From positions 1,364,001 through 1,428,000 of the forward strand of contig JAXBDG010000010.1 of NCBI GenBank assembly GCA_036320915.1: DNA of 64,000 nucleotides. Direction: 5' to 3'. The notes under the pieces are model-generated. The model ran no database searches, was not told the DNA's origin, and worked only from the letters and a program-made list of their open reading frames with translations. This DNA is from Linnemannia elongata (lineage: Eukaryota > Mortierellomycota > Mortierellomycetes > Mortierellales > Mortierellaceae). A program made the position numbers and the translations under genes. Positions 24,558 to 35,400 of the stretch are shown piece after piece (positions within the stretch are counted from its first letter, which is position 1; each line of letters opens with the position of its first letter).

Positions 24558-26627
24558 TCATTGACGCAGACGCTCTTCCTTCTCAGCTATGATCTCAGCG
24601 CGGGTCGGCCACTGGAGTCCAAGCCAGGCCAGGTCATCCAGTGTCATTGGTCCATACCACCCTTGGCCACTTCTTGTCACCTTACCCTTTTGAACACCCC
24701 AACGTGTACCTGCAACCTTTTCCAGGCTGTCCTCCCTATCCTGTGGTTCCATGTCGTCTCCACCCTCAGTCTCTTTCAACAACTCAAGCACGACCTCCTG
24801 TGTCATCGATTTGATAACCATACACAACTCACTCCAATCCAAATCCACCTTCTTCAACGATTTCACTGCTTTCAATCGTCCAAACAGTTCCCGCATCCTG
24901 CGGATAAATAACACCCGATGGTGGCGGTAAGGTCTCATAATCGCCTCGGAATACTTGTGGGGAGGTTGTTCAAGGTAGTCATCGAGAGTGGGGGTTTGGT
25001 TCCAGTAGCGGGAATAGTCGAGAAAGATATTACTGCAGCTGTTGCGCTCCGTGTCGCCGAGGGATGTTAGGCGGAGGTGAGTCAAGGATTCGAAGGATGT
25101 GTTGATGCTATTGTTGTCGACGATGGCGGCGAGGGTGTTGACGATACCGACGTCATCGTTGGAGCCAGAGTCGGCACCAGTAGAAGGAGAAGAAGGTGAA
25201 GGTGGGGTGTAAGGGGGTTTGTCGAGGAAGGAAAAGTCCATCCTTGAAATCGGCTCGATAGTCAACTCCTTCAGTTTCTTACAATCGGCCCAACTCAGTC
25301 CAGCACCTCTCAGCCCAACCCGGAAGGGGTTGGGGTGGCTCCATCCCCCATCATCCGACTGCACAGCAACCCTCTCCAAAGTTTCTGTCGACCTCACCAA
25401 CAAGCCTGAGACATCCTCATACCCTCTATCCGTCCACAAGTTGTTCGAGAACCCCGTCACCATAAACTCTTTCAGCTTGTCAAACACTCCCCTCAGTGGG
25501 GTTCGGTCCTGAATGATTGTCCCCTCATCGTCATGAAGGTATGGGAGATCTCGTGGGAGGTGCATGGACGGGTGGTGCGCAAAGTTTGTCCCACCGAGGT
25601 GGATGGTGTCCAAGTCTGGGCAGGATTCGACGAGGGATTGGAGGAGGGTGTTGGGGTATCCGTGGTATCCTGCGATGGCGAGTTTGGAGAGGTGCGGGGA
25701 TTGCTTGGTGAGTGGGATGATAAGCCAGTCTGGGTAGTTGTAGCGGAATTCTGAAAAGTCGTCTTTGAGGAACTTTGTCTGGTCCCAATACGAGGATCCG
25801 GAGTCGCTGCTGCTGCTTCTGCTCTGTCGAGGAATATCGCTCAGCAGACATAATCGCTTCAACGACAAAAGCGGCGCCGGATCAATCACCTGCGGAGGGG
25901 GAGGCCTAGAGACCTGCGAAGGCCGACAGACCAGCTCAAAGTCCTCAATCCCCTCTGGAAGATGCTGCAACAGCCGCATCCGGAACTCAGCATCGACCGC
26001 ATAGTCCAGATGGATCTTGATCCGTCTCAACGACTTGTGGTTCGAAATCGCCTCCAGGACCTCTGTCGAGAAATGGTCCGTCCTGTAGAATTGTCGTGCG
26101 TGATGGATGTACAGGAACTGCAGTTTTGGTGAGTGTTGGATAAGTCGGAGGGCGTTTGAGGACTGAGGGACGATTGAGGGGCGGTCCGGGGCGTGGTAAA
26201 AGTACCCTTCGTCGCCCTTACCGGGTCGGGGTTGGTATCCAAAATCGAGACATGAGAGTTCTTGCAGGTTAATACACCGTCCAGCTGCCGCACCACTCAG
26301 TGCAGCCATCTTAGACACAGATCGATTCGTCATAGCAGAATCCTCCTTGGGCAAGAACCAACCCCCGTCCGAGATATCGATCTGAAGGGACCGAATCTGA
26401 GAAGCACGATCGAGGATCGGACGGATAAGATGTGGCGGGAGTTTGCGTGGGTTGGTGTCGAGGCGCACGAAGCGGTCGAGTTGAGGTTGGAAGGCGTTGT
26501 GCCAGTGGTGGGAGACTTGGATGCAGGCGAAGAAGTCTTTGCGTGTTAGGTCTTTGCAGATTAGATCAGAGATCAGTGGGATCTCGAGCGCCGACGCGCG
26601 CTTTTGGTGAGGTTGCGTTGGCGACAT
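24558..26627 (-). CDS. F-box/LRR protein
   Basis: Single exon of 689 residues. Residues ~15-55 (LEIPLISDLICKDLTRKDFF, then ACIQVSHHWHNAFQP) form a clear F-box-like helix set. LRR-type strands follow (RSLQIDISD, LQFLYIHHAR, LKRLCLLSD, LSKLAIAGY, LKELTIEPI, LTHLRLTSL). A Ser/Pro-rich loop interrupts the repeats near residue 480. The likely role is an SCF ubiquitin-ligase receptor. The stop codon is 150 bp from the convergent giant-protein gene. Its C-terminal GRLKAVKSLKKVDLDW segment matches the decayed F-box fragment on the other side of the transposon. Confidence 0.8.
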   Translation of the reverse strand: MSPTQPHQKRASALEIPLISDLICKDLTRKDFFACIQVSHHWHNAFQPQLDRFVRLDTNPRKLPPHLIRPILDRASQIRSLQIDISDGGWFLPKEDSAMTNRSVSKMAALSGAAAGRCINLQELSCLDFGYQPRPGKGDEGYFYHAPDRPSIVPQSSNALRLIQHSPKLQFLYIHHARQFYRTDHFSTEVLEAISNHKSLRRIKIHLDYAVDAEFRMRLLQHLPEGIEDFELVCRPSQVSRPPPPQVIDPAPLLSLKRLCLLSDIPRQSRSSSSDSGSSYWDQTKFLKDDFSEFRYNYPDWLIIPLTKQSPHLSKLAIAGYHGYPNTLLQSLVESCPDLDTIHLGGTNFAHHPSMHLPRDLPYLHDDEGTIIQDRTPLRGVFDKLKEFMVTGFSNNLWTDRGYEDVSGLLVRSTETLERVAVQSDDGGWSHPNPFRVGLRGAGLSWADCKKLKELTIEPISRMDFSFLDKPPYTPPSPSSPSTGADSGSNDDVGIVNTLAAIVDNNSINTSFESLTHLRLTSLGDTERNSCSNIFLDYSRYWNQTPTLDDYLEQPPHKYSEAIMRPYRHHRVLFIRRMRELFGRLKAVKSLKKVDLDWSELCMVIKSMTQEVVLELLKETEGGDDMEPQDREDSLEKVAGTRWGVQKGKVTRSGQGWYGPMTLDDLAWLGLQWPTRAEIIAEKEERLRQ

Positions 26628-26920
26628 TTTTTTTCTTCTTTGGCTAGATGGCGACGACGCGTGATAAACAAGGACCGGCTGAGGAGACGAGGAGACAAAA
26701 GAAGAGGTAATGGATATTGGTTCAATTGTTTGCTGGATGGTAAAGGAGAAAAGAGTAGATATCAGAAATAAGAAAAGAAAAAAAAAAAAAAAAAGCGAAT
26801 TTTAATGCTAACATTTTATGTTTGCTAAACAGGGGTAACAAACATATTTTCTTAAACCTCTAAGCCCAGGGTCGCACAGACGAAAATTCGACTTCCATCG
26901 AGCAGTTGCTAGAACAATCC
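26628..26920. other. F-box gene promoter / left flank of the transposon
   Basis: About 290 bp with a poly-A tract near 26778-26795 and no ORF. It ends at the left copy of the transposon's direct repeat. Confidence 0.5.
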
Positions 26921-26930
26921 ATTCACTCCC
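26921..26930. repeat. target-site duplication, left copy
   Basis: The 10-bp sequence attcactccc lies immediately outside the left inverted repeat and is repeated exactly at 43631-43640 outside the right one. Ten bp fits the 8-11 bp duplications of Mutator-like elements. The C-run on the right makes the last three bases less informative. Confidence 0.75.
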
Positions 26931-26944
26931 CAACGCGGAAATGC

Positions 26945-27256
26945 TTACAACCCTTGTAAATTAAATGCTTACAAGGGTGTATGCATGAAAGTGTACTATG
27001 AGTAAAGATTCGATGAAAGGGGGTCTTTTACATTAGTGTAAGACGCACTCAACGAGTGAATAAACACACATAGGTAAGCATTTCATAAAACGAAGGTCGA
27101 ACAACCCAGTAAGGCTCTGGTTTTTTTGGAATGTTTACAATGGTGTATCAATTAGCCCCAAATCCATTTTTTACATACTTGTAGGAACATACGGCATCGC
27201 CTTTTCTTACCCCATTGTAAACAAAACTCGATTCTGCTTCCTTTACAACTGAGTAA
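26945..27256 (+). promoter_or_regulatory. array of palindromic TTACA-N4-TGTAA motifs (candidate transposase binding sites)
   Basis: Copies occur at 26945-26959 (N5), 26969-26981, 27028-27041, 27064-27077 (reverse orientation, TTACC-N4-TGTG), 27135-27147, 27171-27183, 27207-27220 (TTACC) and 27243-27256 (AGTAA arm). A weaker copy starts at 27502. The spacer is four bases in nearly all and its sequence varies, as expected for a dimer binding site rather than a simple repeat. The mirror array lies in the right repeat. Confidence 0.65.
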
Positions 27257-27961
27257 GGATTACAGCAGAAAGGAGGCGGTTTTTATTTGCCGACAATTGG
27301 TCTAATCCTGGTTTGACCAGCGCTGCTGGATGCCTTAAGTCATTTGACTAGGCGACGCCCTTATCTGTGAATTGTCCATTTTTTTTGTTTTTGCCTCATT
27401 GATTTGACAGAAGGCAACAAAAGGTGTTTGACGCCTTGAGTGTCCATTTTGCTGGCGAATTTTTTTTTGTCTTCAGGATGCCGGCCATCTTGACCTGACT
27501 TTTACATCCTTGTTACAGTCATTTTTACACCCGTTCACACTTGAACCTGGCCAGAGTCGAAACACAAATTAGCCTCATCTTTCAGGCCATTACTGAACAT
27601 GCACCGTCATTCGCTTTGTCTTCTTTTCAGATCTCGTCTCTTCAATCTCTCTTTATATTCAAACACAAGGAAACAAGGCTAAATCAAGCTCCACCAAGCT
27701 CAGGATCCTACACAGTCCTTGTTTGCTCGTTTGTTTCTTTGTCAAATATGTCATACAGGACGAATAAAATAAGCAAAATATAGTTTATTCTTCGAGGTAT
27801 CTTATGCCTTGCCGTCCGTGTAATTCTGCACTCAAAGAGGAAGTGATTACAGGGAGAGGTGCCAAGGACCTGATTGTGCATCTAAAGGTAGAAGAGAATA
27901 AGAATTGGTGAGAGATGAAAGGTAGAAGGAGAGGCTAAAGGAGGGCAGAGGGAAGGTGAGG

Positions 27962-28172
27962 AGGAGTAGAGGGAGCAGCTAGAGGGGAGTAGAGGGGAGC
28001 ATCTAGAGGGGAGTAGAGGGAAGCAGCAAGAGGGGGGTAGAGGGGAGCAGCTAGAGGGGAATAGAGGGGAGCAGCAAGAGGGGGGTAGAGGGGAGCAGCT
28101 AGAGGGGAATAGAGGGGAGCAGCTAGAGGGGAGTAGAGGGAAGCAGCTAGAGGGGGGTAGAGGGGGGTAGAG
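27962..28172 (+). repeat. 24-bp minisatellite (GAGCAGCTAGAGGGGAGTAG type)
   Basis: About eight units of a G/A-rich 24-mer occur here; the right inverted repeat has about six in reverse complement. The copy-number difference is the largest difference between the two terminal repeats. Confidence 0.85.
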
Positions 28173-29103
28173 GGAAAGGGGGAAGGGTGTTAAGAAAAAA
28201 GAAAAGAGTGAAGGAGAAAGGGAGACAAGGGATAACGTGCGTGGAGGGAATGGGGGACGGATGGAGGGATAAAGAGGAAGAGGAGAGTTGAGTGTCATAA
28301 GGCGATATAATAATACGAAAGAGAAAAGGAAAATGTAACAGAAGGGAGGAAAAGTCCAATTCGGACTGTAGCTCTTTTTAAAACGTTGTAAGAATTCTCA
28401 ACAGCTGAGCTGTGTACAATGAGTCGTTTTTCTAATGACAGTCGTCCATTGCTCCCTCTCTCTCCTTCCTCTCCGCTCCCTGTATCTCTCATTTCGTAAA
28501 CTTGCACCCGTGCACGGGTGCTTCGAAAAGATAGAAAACAGAGAAAGGCAAGCGATACTAATCACCTGCATGCTCTTTTCTTACCCACACAATTATACAT
28601 AAGAAAAACAGTTAAGCAAAAACAACAACGATGAGGTAGCAGGAATGAGTGATTAAGTTAAGGAACAACCACCTCCACCATCAATCCAACAGAAAAACAA
28701 AAGATGGTGAGGGGCAGAACGAGAGGAAGCCAAGGAGGAACGATACAAGCTTTCAAGTAGACAACTTCCTCCTACTCGTGTTATAAAAAAAGAGAGAATT
28801 GGGCAAAAACATGTGCCTACGTCGCTTTCTTTTTTTTTTTTTTTTTTTTTTTTGTTTTCTTCTTTTACAAAGTGGTCAAAGCATAACGGCGCGAATGGGC
28901 CTCCATAACCTTATACTTTTCTTAGGCCTGGATCTTGATAGAAACAACAAGGTGTACAACCAAGGACGAATATCCCCAAATAAAAAGCTAGCGTGGGGTG
29001 AGAGAGAGGGCGAAAGGCAAGCTCGTGAGAACTCAGAATACGAGCCTTGCAAAGACTGACCTGGGATCAAAGGGTGCATGATGTGACGTATGCCTCTCCC
29101 CCT

Positions 29104-29842
<739 letters not shown>

Positions 29843-29844
29843 CT

Positions 29845-30480
29845 GCACATGTTTGCACGGGCCTTTCATTGATTTTCCTTCCTCTTTTTTTGACCACATC
29901 CTCTTCCCTTTATTCCCTCGCTTGCCTCTTTTTTTTTCTTGGATTCTGGCGAAGCGAATGCTTGACCAATATGAATAATACCCAATTAGTATAGCCATCT
30001 ATTTACCCACAATCACTTACGTAACACGCTCGTTCGCGGCTCCGTGAAAAAGGAGATGGAGGTGTGTGCGTGTGTGCGTGTGTGTGTGAGAGAGAGGGCG
30101 AGGCAGAGAGGACAAGCATGACTGAGGGACTCGAAAGAGAAAGGGTGCACATGTTTGCACGGGCCTTTCATTGATTTTCCTTCCTCTTTCTTGACCACAT
30201 CCTCTTCCCTTTATTCCCTTGCTTGCCACTTTTTTTATTTCTTTGATACTGGCGAAGCGACTGCCCGGCCGATATGAGTAATACCCAATTGATACTGCCA
30301 TCTATTTACTCATAGTCACTTACGTGACATGCTCGAGCGCGGCTCTCCGTGAAAAAGGAGATGGAAGTGTGTGCGCGTGTATGTGTGTGAGAAGGCGAGA
30401 CAGAGGCGAGACAAAGGGCGAGACAAAGAGGAGGAATGTGACATAGACTTGGAACACGATATCGTGTGCATATTTACATG
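29845..30480 (+). repeat. ~302-bp tandem repeat at the inner edge of the left inverted repeat
   Basis: A unit beginning gcacatgtttgcacgg starts at 29845 and again at 30147, with a partial third copy starting near 30460. Each unit has a CT-rich part, a tggcgaagcga block, a taatacccaatt block, a cacttacgt block and a GT/GA microsatellite. A more diverged copy is at about 29375-29500. The right inverted repeat ends inside this array (40299), so the array probably provided the breakpoint. Confidence 0.75.
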
Positions 30481-30808
30481 TATCTCCCATTGATTCTACC
30501 TTCTGTTTTAAAAAATAGCCGTGGCCATTTTTCTCATTCTATTCCATTTTCTATCGGACATATTCTTTATTCTGACTCTGCATCCTTCACATTCTTTGAG
30601 CCCTATCAGAATTCAAACCTACATACGGCGCAAGCATATGGCGTTTAAGGCAGCTGCAATTTTACAACACCGTCGATTCATCTAGTAGATTGACACCGAC
30701 AAAAGACACTTTTGCTCATGCACATACCTCCCCTATTGTTTTCATAATTGATAGTGATGTAGTACAAATAAAAAACACCTGCAGTTTATTCATGCAAACT
30801 TGCTCATT

Positions 30809-31621
30809 TCACTGATGTTTTGGTCTCTTCACATTCAACAAGTCTTGCCTTGCAATGTAACTGGTGGGATCCATAAAACAAGGTCTACTGTTCTTCGAGC
30901 GGGTTCCTTGAGGGATACGACGTTTTCTATTGTTTGTTCTTTCCGATCGGCGCCTCTTGACGAATCTTGGAGAGGAATTGCGAACCTCATTGGTATTCGA
31001 TCCACGCATGTCGTAAAAGGTGAAGAAGGGATGGTCGAGTTCTTGACCCGCAAGCTGAAATGGCTTTTCGAACGATAGGCTTGGTGATTGAATTGGAGGC
31101 AAAGTAACATCGGTGTCGTCTCCGGACAACTCCTCGGAAGTATCGTCCATGTATCCAGGAGACAGGGGGGATGTTTCATCGCATCGACGTAGGCTACCAA
31201 TATCAACATCCCCCAGCGACAGACCAAAGTGATCAGAGGGGTGTGCTTTTGGCTTGGTGTCGACCAGTCCTTCGTCCAAAAACGCGTCTAATTCAACGAC
31301 CTCCGCAGGCAAGAGCGAGAGGATAGTCATATCAGGGGCTGGCATTACACAAGACGAGCGATGAAGCTGAAGGACTGATCGACCTGGGCTGGAGGCACCA
31401 CAATAGCAAACAAACTCCATTGATTTGCTAGCCTTGCGGACAAATATCTCAGTACGTGGAGATTGCGCGGTGGGGTGGTTGTTTTTGAGAGACAGTGAGT
31501 AGGGGGTGTGATAGTCGTGAAAATGAAGCATTTTTTTTTCAATGATGAGAGGAGAATGAGGTCGCGCTGGCCACTTCATAGCGCAGTGGTAGTATGTGCA
31601 GGTGGGGAGGATGTTGGCCAT
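30809..31621 (-). CDS. element-encoded zinc-cluster protein A (unknown function)
   Basis: Single ORF of 270 residues inside the transposon. The N-terminus has two Cys/His groups: a Cys-x4-Cys with a later His pair (residues ~8-36, CTYYHC ... HFHDYH), then CYCGASSPGRSVLQLHRSSC (residues ~73-92), a C-x-C ... H-x3-C cluster. The middle is acidic and Ser/Pro-rich. The C-terminus is basic (RFVKRRRSERTNNRKRR), which suggests nuclear localisation or DNA binding. The same two-cluster layout recurs in the other minus-strand gene at the opposite end of the element. It could be an accessory DNA-binding factor of the transposon; no named family was recognised. Confidence 0.55.
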   Translation of the reverse strand: MANILPTCTYYHCAMKWPARPHSPLIIEKKMLHFHDYHTPYSLSLKNNHPTAQSPRTEIFVRKASKSMEFVCYCGASSPGRSVLQLHRSSCVMPAPDMTILSLLPAEVVELDAFLDEGLVDTKPKAHPSDHFGLSLGDVDIGSLRRCDETSPLSPGYMDDTSEELSGDDTDVTLPPIQSPSLSFEKPFQLAGQELDHPFFTFYDMRGSNTNEVRNSSPRFVKRRRSERTNNRKRRIPQGTRSKNSRPCFMDPTSYIARQDLLNVKRPKHQ

Positions 31622-32486
31622 ATTTTTTGATTAAAAAGTGAAGGACCAGAAGAAAAAAAAGTTGATGGTATCTACATGGAATGAACATTGGTCTCTTTAT
31701 ACAGTCCTGAAAAGCATAGACATTCAGGGCAGCGTTATTCTTCGTCTTGTCAAGTGTTAAGTATATCCTTAAACAACACTTTCTGCGTTTTTACTGTTCC
31801 TATTGCTTAAAGTGCTTGCGTTAGCGCAAGTGTAATGGTCGATGTACTTAGGTAATCAAACCCTCATATTCAATCCAATTCTGGTAAGTAAGAGGTACAT
31901 CCTGTTGGTTCCTGGGTATTGGCCTTTTTGTTCCTATACCGGTACAATGCAAGCTATTTAAAAAAATGCAACTGCATGGTAAGTCAACGCTCGTGGAAAA
32001 ATCGATTGCTAATTACTGATCAAGATTTTACTAAATGCCCAAGCGCACAATCCTTCCGAAGATTTTTTTGGATAAACTAAAGCCAGATTGACTTTTTCAG
32101 GCCTAGAGTTACTTAGGACAAGGGTCATATTCGGAGTCACCCTTGCCGTAAAAAGGAGCTTCGCCTAGTCAATGAAGGATTATGTTTGTTTGCTTATTTT
32201 AAAAAAATGAATCAAGTGCGAGTTGCTATTATACCTACCTCAAATGAATACAACCTTAGCACGACAATGGTGTTTCTCACATTGCAATCTGTGAAGAATA
32301 ATAGAGGTGTAAGCCCGCTTGCCTCTAAAACGCCAAATTTTGGATATCATTGGGTAGACTATAAAAACAATGATTCATAAGTAAAATTCCTCAATTTGTA
32401 AATTCTTACAACCATAACAACACCACCACTATACCAACACCACTGCTAATCCTACCATTAGTGCTACCACTCCCACCATTCATGTA
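31622..32486. other. divergent promoter region of the transposon
   Basis: About 865 bp separate the minus-strand zinc-cluster gene from the plus-strand transposase gene. No convincing gene is present (a 64-codon ORF at 32186 has no recognisable features). Two regulatory-looking sites near its right end are listed separately. Confidence 0.5.
32360..32411 (+). promoter_or_regulatory. putative TATA box and TTGTAA-N4-TTACAA palindrome of the transposase gene
   Basis: TATAAAA is at 32360-32366, about 120 bp before ATG 32487. A perfect 16-bp inverted repeat, ttgtaa-attc-ttacaa, lies at 32396-32411. Its arms are the terminal-array arms in opposite order, so the transposase might bind here and regulate itself; that is inference. 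Confidence 0.4.
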
Positions 32487-35400
32487 ATGATTCTCTGCAG
32501 TTTTTGGTACTTCACGTTTGAAACTAATTGTACATGGCAATCGTCTGATATCCCTACCCTTGCATCTTTCATTACCAAAAGCATGCCCTCGATTATCAAC
32601 ACCGCTTCGACCCCAATCGACGTTGACGCCTTGCCGCGGTTGCAGTCTGATGCGGCTTGGATTTATGGAAAGATCTGGCGAAACCGTGTTCCTTGTGCCC
32701 AGCTCCTAGAAGTGAACGATTTCCCTCAGTTTTCCTCGACCCGTAACACGGGTGAGCTACCGCATTGCACTACTTTGCCGGCAACAGTCCTTAACCAAGA
32801 GAGCCTTGCAGCTTTGAGGACTATTCCCAATCTCCAGTCCTATACCGCGACCTATAACAAGTTCAAGGACAACAACAACAACCTCGGCCTCTGGATTAAC
32901 ATTGGATCGACCTTTGTCCCCTTCCGCGTCTCCGAAGAAATAGACTTTGTCTTCTTGAAGGAGGTTGTCCAGTCTGGCTGCCTTATTGAGCATCTTCACC
33001 GAGCGCGCCGTTGGATGAGGAACTCTGTTGCTGCGTTGAACCCATCATTTTTTGAGTGGTACCAGCAACAGATGAAGATTATTCGCATTGATGACGCGCT
33101 GTTTTCTCTTGGTCCGGAGTCGGTTTCCCTCGCTTCCCTTCTCCCTCTCGCCGGCCAAGAGTGGATGACCTCAACCATTCTGGATGCAATCATGTGCGAT
33201 TTTGAGGTCCGATACGGATTGTACAACAGCAACACCAACCTGTTTATTTCGCCTTGTAGGCTGTCTGATTGGATGCGGGAGCACCCTAACTTAGGCAACA
33301 AAACCTTTCACAACTGGAATGTCGATGGTCTTAGAAACGGAAGCTATGACGCCGTCTATTCCATAGTCTACCTAGGCCGCCACTGGGGAGTGATCAAGTT
33401 GGATATGGTTTCGTGCGCAGTTTATGTTGGAGACGGAATGCGTTATTCGGACAACGGATACTCCACCGCCGTCCATGTCCTCAAGGCCTGGGTTAGTTTG
33501 GGGATATCCAGCCTTAAGTCTAAAAAATGGACTAGAACGAATATTCAACGCTTACACCAACCTCGGCAGTCGGACGGCAGCTCGTGTGGCGTAATTGCCG
33601 CACATATGATTGAGAACGATATCACAGGTCAGGAGTCTATAACCATCTGGACTGAAAAAGATAACGTTAAACACCGTGCCAAGTATTTGGCTCGATTGAT
33701 GGGCTTTGACAAGGTACACAAATGAGAATTTAGCCTGTGCCTTTTGTAGTTGTAAACGAAATCAAAATGCTTGTGTACTCTTGTTTAATAGACCTTGAAT
33801 TTTTTGTAGCCTAGGATTTCTCTTGATACAAAGGATGGCCAACTCAAAATGGAAAAGACGGCTATGGAAGCCGCGTTTGCCGAGACTACCATTTGTAGCA
33901 AGAACAAAGCCGAACCCTCATCTGCTTCCTTTGAGGCCTCTCCGGGCACAGAGCAACAACCAGTTCCTCAGTTCAAGGTAATGAAAAAAAAAAATCGCGA
34001 CAAAAAAGATAATAATCAAGAAACCAAGAAAAAAAACACCTGGGCTCACTCTTTTTTATTTTTATTTCTGAAAAATGTAACGTGCTTCTCAACGTAGAAT
34101 CTCTCCCCGACCTCTAGCAGCTCAAAGAACAGTGATAAGTCGTTAGACTCTTTCATCGCCCCCCCTAAAACACCGCTGACTACGCTTCCCAGCCCTTTGC
34201 AGCAAAAGGTACCTTAATGTCGCTCAAAACAATAACCCAGAAGAGTATGAAGTGACGTGGCCCATTTTGCTAACTTTTTTTTCATGGTTTTTTTAGGCTA
34301 AGGAACTTGGCGACAAATTCGAGAGCATGTTCTCTCATAACAACCTCGAAAAGGAGGTAACATAAAATCAAGACGGTGCTTTCATTACATTGTGGCATCC
34401 TGCCCTATTGCATTTGTGTATTCAATGCCTCTACCACTTTCTCCTCTATCATTCTTTTTTATTAGGGTGAACATTGGTCGGACAATGCTTTTACTGACTC
34501 GGATGAACAGAAAACGTTCAAGGACGATGACGAAGACGATGACGAGGCCGAGGGCCAGGACCAGGACGAGCTGTATGACGTTGAGACGGAAGAAGAGTTA
34601 TATTCGTCGTTCAATAACAACGCCTCATCAACCACTCTTTCCAGTTATCAAAACAAAAACATCACTTCGTCTTACAATCACGCAGCAGCTGTCAGTGCCG
34701 TTCTTTACAACACATCCTCAACACCTGTATTTTCCGCTCGGGAGCGTATGAGGGAGGATGAGAGCATGGATGAGATCGACGAGGACGAGTGCAGATATGA
34801 AGAGGATGGGTCGGTTCATGTTCCGGTCAAGGTTGGCGATGTTGCTAGTGAACTGCTGGTGGGCTGGGTGCCCACCTTTCACTATTGTCTTGGATCAAGG
34901 TCGGCTGCGGACGTATTTTTGAGGTCTTGGGCACTCAAAAAGGGGCACAAGCTTATAATTCGCACCTCGACTGTCAATGCCGGTAAGCAATATTGGTTTG
35001 TACATGTTATATCAAGTGTGAGATAGAGTTGAGCAAGAAATCGAAATCGCGAACCTTATCGTCTTTTTCATTTTTCTACCTCCTTATCCTCTTTCCTCAC
35101 CACTAAATAGTCAAGTACGTTTGCAGCTTCTTTGGGTTCTATACATCCAAGAAAGTTGCTGACGAGGATCGACAGCACAACAAGCGTGAGAGTCCACGTT
35201 GTGGTTGCCCATTCGCGATCAGCATATCTTCCCCTCTGTCCATCGCTCCTGATTACCACATCACCTCCTTCAACCTCGATCACTGTGAGCACCAGTTCGA
35301 TTTTAATCTTGGCCGAACCAACCCCTTGACGGCCCCTATGATCGCTTCTATTGGGAAATGTGCCCAGATTCGACTGTCCTACAAGCAAACACTGGACATT

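Noticed and set aside
27962..28172. Possible CRISPR-like array
   Set aside because: The 24-bp units are contiguous without spacers; it is a minisatellite in a eukaryotic transposon.
31566..31615. tRNA-like stretch (tagcgcagtggtagtatgtg resembles a D-arm, flanked by TGGCCA ends)
   Set aside because: There is no anticodon arm or T-arm (no GGTTCRA), and the stretch is the coding start of zinc-cluster protein A.
32487..33725. Ulp1 protease as a separate gene ending at the stop at 33725
   Set aside because: Possible, but the stop lies just after a GT donor (33714), and splicing there joins seven further exons in perfect phase up to the transposase. Kept as the alternative model.
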